Source of the DNA: Homarus americanus
Lineage: Eukaryota > Arthropoda > Malacostraca > Decapoda > Nephropidae
NCBI RefSeq assembly: GCF_018991925.1
Contig: NW_024752009.1
Location: 100,001-164,000, forward strand
Direction: 5' to 3'
Length of the DNA: 64,000 bases
Within the stretch, counting starts at the first letter, position 1. Every line of letters begins with the position of its first letter. Shown here piece by piece: positions 59,630 to 64,000 of the stretch. A program made the translations under genes and the position numbers. The notes beneath the pieces are model-generated. The model did not search any database and was not told the DNA's origin. It saw nothing but the letters and a program-made list of their open reading frames with translations.

Positions 59630-60350
59630 CCCTATAATTTGTACCTTAACTCACGTGACGGTGTTCCTGATGACGGTTACCATATGGGAATTAATTTACC
59701 TGTACTTTAATACCCAAATTTAAAACTTTTAATGAAACTCCAAAATAAACCTTCAGACTCTGGCTATACCCCCATTTGGTTGCAGAAGGCGCAGTCAACA
59801 AGGAGTTGTTATGAGAGCATCTGTGATACACAGGCCACTCCCACTGCCTCACTCCCCATTCCTCAACTCTTAAAGGTATACCGCCATCACACTTATCAGG
59901 ATATAGTATAACAACATCTAACCCTCACGCTGATGTGTACAATACAAAACATAAACCCACCAATAACAACAAAATAAAACATAAGTGACAGTCTCAGGTG
60001 TTGAGGGTAGGACGGCGGACATGATGAGACTGCAGCCATATTTTACACCCAGTAGATAAAGTCAACCCACAAGGTGAAGAATTCTGACACATTATATGCT
60101 GAAATACCCTACAGCACAACGTCACACTCAACCGACAACTGGACACAAACACTCTGTGACCTCACCTCCGTAATCCTTTTACACTTCTGCTCACAATGGT
60201 AATTATCCGGTGCACAATTAACTAGCAGTTGCCCGCGAAAATTTAATACACACACACACACTACCGCCACTCAAATCATCACTTTCTCCGGTAGATCAGA
60301 TCAACACAATAACCTTTCAAAAGCCGTAAAACAAATCCCTCCTTCGCCGA
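59630..60350. other. No gene seen
   Basis: Unique AT-rich DNA. A short (GA)n at 60355-60372 follows. Confidence 0.5.
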
Positions 60351-60521
60351 TCGAGAGAGAGAGAGAGAGAGCATCGCCTTTAAAAACTCGTCTGTTCCAC
60401 AACCTACACACCCCCATTATCACTAAACTCGTTCAAGCTCCCAACACTGGACAGAGGAGGAGGGGGAGGGCAGTTAATGGTGGTGCAACCAAAACCTATG
60501 TGTCATTAATTAACCTACATT

Positions 60522-60573
60522 TATGGATTTTTTAACTGGTGACTGTAACATACAGTCACCAGTTAAATCCATA
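60522..60573. repeat. Short near-perfect hairpin
   Basis: Arms TATGGATTTTTTAACTGGTG + ACTGTA and TACAGTCACCAGTTAAATCC + ATA are inverted copies (three bases missing from one T-run) with a 3-base loop. The right arm starts a series of diverged repeats (60580-60900). Confidence 0.65.
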
Positions 60574-60579
60574 TCGATC

Positions 60580-60900
60580 CTCGTAACACTTTAGACTGGA
60601 ATAGAGTTACGACAGTCAGGAGAGATAAAGGAGGTAGGTAAACGGTCAACAGTCACTATAACACCCCCCGGTCACTTTCGTAAACTGGAACATAGCTATG
60701 AATTATGACTGTCAGAATAGAAAAAAATTGGTTCTTTCTCTATCCATCCGCTAACCCTTCATCCTTCACCTTATTAAACTGGATCATAGTTATCACTTTC
60801 AATAGAGTAATAAAAACGAACTGGTTCTCCCAAAGCAGTCAACAGTCACTAACACAACGCCGTCACTTTATTGAACTGGTGTATAGACGTAACAGACCCC
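60580..60900. repeat. Diverged tandem repeat, period about 85-97 bp, four units
   Basis: Four variants of CACTTTATTGAACTGGA(T)CATAG occur at about 60588, 60675, 60769 and 60864, with GTCAACAGTCACTA between them at 60647 and 60837. No coding frame. Confidence 0.5.
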
Positions 60901-61014
60901 GAGGAATAAACATACACTCTCTTTAACAGTCAACAGTCAGTAAACGAGAGAGAGAGATGCTTGCTTGTTTGGTGTGTCGACAAATTTCAAAAGCCTCCTA
61001 GAGGAAAATATGGG

Positions 61015-61680
61015 TGAGAGGAGTAAGACAGGAGTGAGGAGTAAGACACGAGTGAGGAGTAAGACAGGAGTGAGGAGTAAGACAGTGAGGAGTGAGGCAC
61101 AATAGAGGGCATCGTGGAGAGGTAGTGACGTCATTAAAGGAGATGAGGGAGAGAGGATAACGAAGGAGGAAGAGACAAGATAATGAAGGGGTGACGAGGA
61201 GATGGAGAGTATGAAAGACGAGATAGAGGAGAAGGATGGAGGAGAGGAAAGAGGGACGAAGATGATGTCGGAGATGGACGAAGACGATAGAAGAAGAGGG
61301 GCGAGGAAGAGAAAAAGGAGGAAGAGAAAAAGGAGGAGGGAAGAAACAAGGAGGAATGAAGAAAGGAGGAAGCAAAAGGAAAGGATGGGGGAGGAAAAGG
61401 AGAGGGGATTGAGAAGGTAAGGATAAAGGAAAGAGTAGGAAGAGGATGAAAGGAGGAAGAGAGGAAGGCGAGGAGGAAGGAAGACAAGAGGGGAAGAAAA
61501 CAAATAACAGAGGAGGAGGAGAAGGAGGAACGAATTAAAGGATGAAAAGAGGAAGCAAAAGGAACCGAAATGGAGAAGGGAAGAAGAGGAGGGGGGAGAA
61601 GGAAGATGATGAAATGGAGGAGGAGGAGGAGGGGAGAAAAGAGGAGGAGGAGGAGGGGAACTTAAGATACATTATAAGGA
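61015..61680. repeat. Polypurine block, starting with an 18-bp GAGTAAGACAGGAGTGAG repeat
   Basis: Four 18-bp units at 61017-61085, then irregular GAGGAAGAG DNA to 61670. Long S/F/L-rich minus frames are compositional. Confidence 0.88.
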
Positions 61681-61699
61681 CACAACACAATCTCAGAAC

Positions 61700-61733
61700 A
61701 AAAAAAAAAAAAAAAAGAGAGAGAGAGAGAGAC
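61700..61733. repeat. Poly-A then (GA)n
   Basis: A(16) followed by about eight GA units. Confidence 0.95.
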
Positions 61734-62004
61734 TAACGCCATCACCACCACACACGGATCACTACACCTGTACCACACAACGACAATAAAAACAACAAAA
61801 CAAATTACAAACTTCAAACAATCCAGAATAAAAGCACCAACGAACACACACACACACACGAGGCGGGTTAAGGTGGGGGGTGAAGGGGGGCATAAGACTG
61901 GAGGGTAACCTAGGTAAACAGTAGGGAGGTGGACACAGAGTACACACACACACACACACACTGGTCCTGGCGGTTCAAGATGGGGAGGAGGCCACCACCA
62001 CGGG

Positions 62005-62290
62005 AATGGAACAGTGGAACGGTGACTGGAGACGGGTTGTGGTGGGGCGGTGTGGTGGGATGGGAGGGGTGAGGTGGGAGTAGGAGACGGGAGTGGTGAG
62101 ACGGGGAGTGGGTGAGACGGGGTGGGTGAGACGGGGTGTGGGTGAGACGGGAGGAGGAGGCAGGGAGGCGGGACGGGGAGGGTGGATGGGGTGGTTAGGA
62201 CTGGAGGGTGGACTGGGAGGGTGGGACGGGAAATGAGGGAAAGAGTGGGTGGAACAGGAAGGAGGTGGGAAGGAGACTAGATGGGGCAGG
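62005..62290. repeat. GGTGAGACGGGGTGTGGGTG-type G-rich minisatellite
   Basis: Imperfect units with many GGG runs. It explains the proline/serine-rich 210-codon minus frame. Confidence 0.85.
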
Positions 62291-62469
62291 TAGGAGCCCT
62301 GGCGATAATGAGGGAAGGAAGATGGTGTAACAGGAAGAAGATGAGATGAAAGGAAGAAAATGCAAAGAATACGACAATAAAGATATCCAAAACAACGATA
62401 ACATGACGGAAAAAGCAACATCACACTCTCTCCACCCTGAATGCCATCCTCAGTGACCTCCACCACCAA

Positions 62470-62734
62470 GCACTGGAAAGGTTTAGGGGACATGCACCCC
62501 ATCGCCACTCCTGCCACTGGTAGTCCCCCCCACCTCGAGCAGTCCGCACTACAACAAAATACAGCCCATAAAGCCCGCACCGATAGATATAAGAAAACAC
62601 CATCCATCTATTGTTAAAATAATAAACAACAACTGATTTTATGTACTGTACAGCCCTGTAAATGTATTCAATGCTATTATCATTATGTCTAAATCAACAA
62701 GTCTTATATTTTCAGCAACTCTATTAATAAACCG

Positions 62735-62765
<31 letters not shown>
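62470..62765 (+). mobile_element. Same retrotransposon family, short 3'-end copy C
   Basis: One frame reads LVVPPTSSSPHYNKIQPIKP, then IDIRKHHPSIVKIINNN and stop at 62634. This matches the C-terminus of copy B (HHNRIQPI...TIVKII). A frameshift just upstream joins it to a HAPHRHSCHW segment matching HHPRHRLLLPP. The 3' UTR ends TTTTCAGCAACTCTATTAAT, AAACCGTT and (TTA)n, directly followed by (AC)n at 62765-62813. Confidence 0.75.

Positions 62766-62813
<48 letters not shown>
62765..62813. repeat. (AC)n microsatellite at the 3' end of retroelement copy C
   Basis: About 24 units, preceded by (TTA)n at 62738-62764. Confidence 0.97.
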
Positions 62814-62815
<2 letters not shown>

Positions 62816-62916
62816 AAGACGGAGTTTCGACGGGATGGAACAACACGGGGTGATAAAAGGTGCAGGTGGTAAAGGCTTCCGTGGTAGGAATATTGCCCAA
62901 AGTTAATTAATGACCC

Positions 62917-63037
62917 GGATCACTTATTCCACCCTAAAATTAACCATCCAAACGCTAATCTAACTTAACCCCCTATGTAGCGTTAGGTGTTAATCACCAG
63001 GTGAAATAAGATGGTGGTGCCTATTCTTCATGTGATT
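62917..63037. mobile_element. M1 MITE-like element, copy 8 with shortened left arm
   Basis: GGATCACTTATTCCACCCTA lacks the TGAAGATTAG block of the left arm, while the right arm (AATCACCAGGTGAAATAAGA, GGTGCCTATTCTTCATGTGA) is complete. The centre has AACGCTAATCTAACTTAACC and TAGCGTTAGG. Confidence 0.65.
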
Positions 63038-63059
63038 CAATGCCTTTATAACACTTCAT

Positions 63060-63340
63060 ACTCTGAGAAGATGGGTCCTGACTTAAATTGCTCCAGTCAC
63101 TCCCAAAAATAAAGAGAATGGGATACCTCGACCCTATAATCCAATATGACGGGATAATGGAAGAGATATTAGGGAGTAAAATTGCGAGTAGGGAGGCCAG
63201 GGGGAAGGCGGAGACGAGGATGGATTAATGAAATTAAAAGCTGTCGTCCCGGGAGAGTTACAACAACCTGCGTGGATTTGTAGTGACAGCCTGAGAAAGT
63301 TTTGGGGGTGGTGGGCCGTGGTCCGCCCACCCTCAGACGC
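63060..63340 (+). mobile_element. Related RT tail relic, plus strand
   Basis: The segment includes DGIMEEILGSKIASREARGK with a frameshift to RPGGRRRRGWINEIKSC, matching the basic RRGR...W tail region of non-LTR RT proteins and the 17.6-kb copy. Its last part runs directly into the first unit of the terminal minisatellite (GCAGGTTGGAGAGGCTTCAA), so the array may have grown out of this element. Confidence 0.45.
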
Positions 63341-64000
63341 AAGGCAGGTTGGAGAGGCTTCAATAAGAGAAAGAGGCAGGGCGGAGAGGCTTCAATAAGA
63401 GAAAGAGGCAGGGCGGAGAGGTTTCAATGAGGGAGAAAAAGGCAGGGTGGAGAGGCTTCAATGAGAGGGAGAAAGGCAGACTGGAGAGGCTTCAATATGA
63501 GGGAGAAAGAGGCAGAGTGGAGAGGCTTCAGAGGGAGAAAGAGGCAGAGGAGAGGCTTCAATATGAGGGAGAAAGAGGCAGGTTGGAGAGGCTTCAATAA
63601 GAGAAAGAGGCAGGGCGGAGAGGCTTCAATAAGAGAAAGAGGCAGGGCGGAGAGGCTCTGGGCAGAGAAAGAGGCAGGCGGAGAAAGCCACAAGAGAAGA
63701 GGCAGGGCGGAGAGGTTTGGGCTGGGCAGAAAGAGGCAGGCTGGAGAGGCTTCAGAGGGAGAAAGAGGCAGGGTGGAGAGGCTTCAATGAGAGGGAGAAA
63801 GGCAGACTGGAGAGGCTTCAATATGAGGGAGAAAGAGGCAGAGTGGAGAGGCTTCAGAGGGAGAAAGAGGCAGAGTGGAGAGGCTTCAATATGAGGGAGA
63901 AAGAGGCAGGCTGGAGAGGCTTCAGAGGGAGAAAGAGGCAGGGTGGAGAGGCTTCAATGAGAGGGAGAAAGGCAGGCTGGAGAGGCTTCAGAGGGAGAAA
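63340..64000. repeat. 32-38-bp minisatellite running off the right edge
   Basis: About 19 units built on GGAGAGGCTTCAATGAGAGG + GAGAAAGAGGCAGGGT, with shorter units lacking AATGAGA. Both strands are open for long stretches; these are not genes. Confidence 0.93.

Noticed and set aside
29323..61132. Other perfect TGACGTCA sites (29323, 32249, 35934, 61125)
   Set aside because: Isolated sites without adjacent coding-like sequence. A few are expected by chance in a window this size.
61975..62607. 210-codon minus frame
   Set aside because: Mostly G-rich repeat read in reverse. Its C-rich end overlaps a plus-strand retroelement relic.

Overview
The window looks like intergenic or intronic DNA from a large, repeat-rich arthropod genome. 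A decapod crustacean is my best inference. The sequence shows very dense long dinucleotide microsatellites (AC, AG/CT, AT), many interstitial CCTAA/TTAGG-type pentamer tracts (the arthropod telomere motif), arrays of minisatellites, and decayed non-LTR retrotransposon 3' ends of the kind common in decapod assemblies. No rRNA gene, convincing tRNA gene, prokaryotic operon or CRISPR array is visible. No complete protein-coding gene can be supported. Most long open frames are stop-free stretches of simple or tandem repeat.

The best gene signal is at 16276-16382 (+). A short open segment encodes the N-terminal half of a THAP-type zinc-finger domain (CVVSGC ... HTFPND) and ends at a consensus splice donor. 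About 70-90 bp upstream lie a perfect CRE palindrome (TGACGTCA) and a CCAAT box. There is no in-frame ATG: the expected start position reads CTG. Three much weaker single-exon candidates (32377-32495 +, 43330-43407 +, 7612-7700 -) are listed at low confidence.

Mobile-element layer. (1) At least eight copies of a palindromic MITE-like element (about 120-220 bp) lie at 0.2, 10.0, 29.4, 30.0, 30.3, 45.6, 54.8 and 62.9 kb. Its arms read roughly ATCACCTGAAGATTAG...CAGCTTATTTCACCT and its centre is CCTAA-rich. (2) Three 5'-truncated 3' ends of one reverse-transcriptase family lie at 26.57-27.48, 27.73-28.22 and 62.47-62.77 kb. All finish with a (TTA)-type tail that runs straight into a dinucleotide microsatellite. 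(3) An antisense RNase H/C-terminal relic of a second family lies at 49.31-49.99 kb, with a shorter 3' end at 15.93-16.08 kb. (4) Two related RT tail relics lie at 17.6-17.85 kb (-) and 63.06-63.34 kb (+). (5) Two copies of an unclassified dispersed repeat lie at 3.0-3.38 and 23.23-23.68 kb. (6) A fold-back element lies at 10.24-10.45 kb.

Tandem-repeat layer, left to right: a 27-bp array containing ACGTCA at 4.5 kb; a 27-bp pyrimidine array at 9.24 kb; a CCAATCACC array at 12.6 kb; a 16-bp array at 14.35 kb; a duplicated TTAGG-like block at 16.6 kb; a 2.4-kb array (26-bp main unit) at 18.55-20.97 kb that creates an 835-codon artefactual frame; a 0.8-kb polypurine block at 28.3 kb; a 25-bp satellite inside a MITE copy at 30.4 kb; a 68-bp CCAAT array at 34.0 kb; a 14/28-bp array at 34.65 kb; a 38-bp array at 38.4 kb; related inverted 22-bp arrays at 39.4 and 41.9 kb; a 21-bp array with a 207-bp higher-order duplication at 39.9 kb; a 33-bp array at 41.4 kb; a 31-bp array at 48.1 kb; a nuclear-receptor DR1-like array at 50.05 kb; a 1.5-kb polypyrimidine block followed by a 0.5-kb polypurine block at 51.8-53.8 kb; and a 32-38-bp array running off the right end from 63.34 kb.

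I see no operon-like or pathway relationship between genes. The layout is explained by transposon insertion, decay, and expansion of simple repeats out of element termini and centres.
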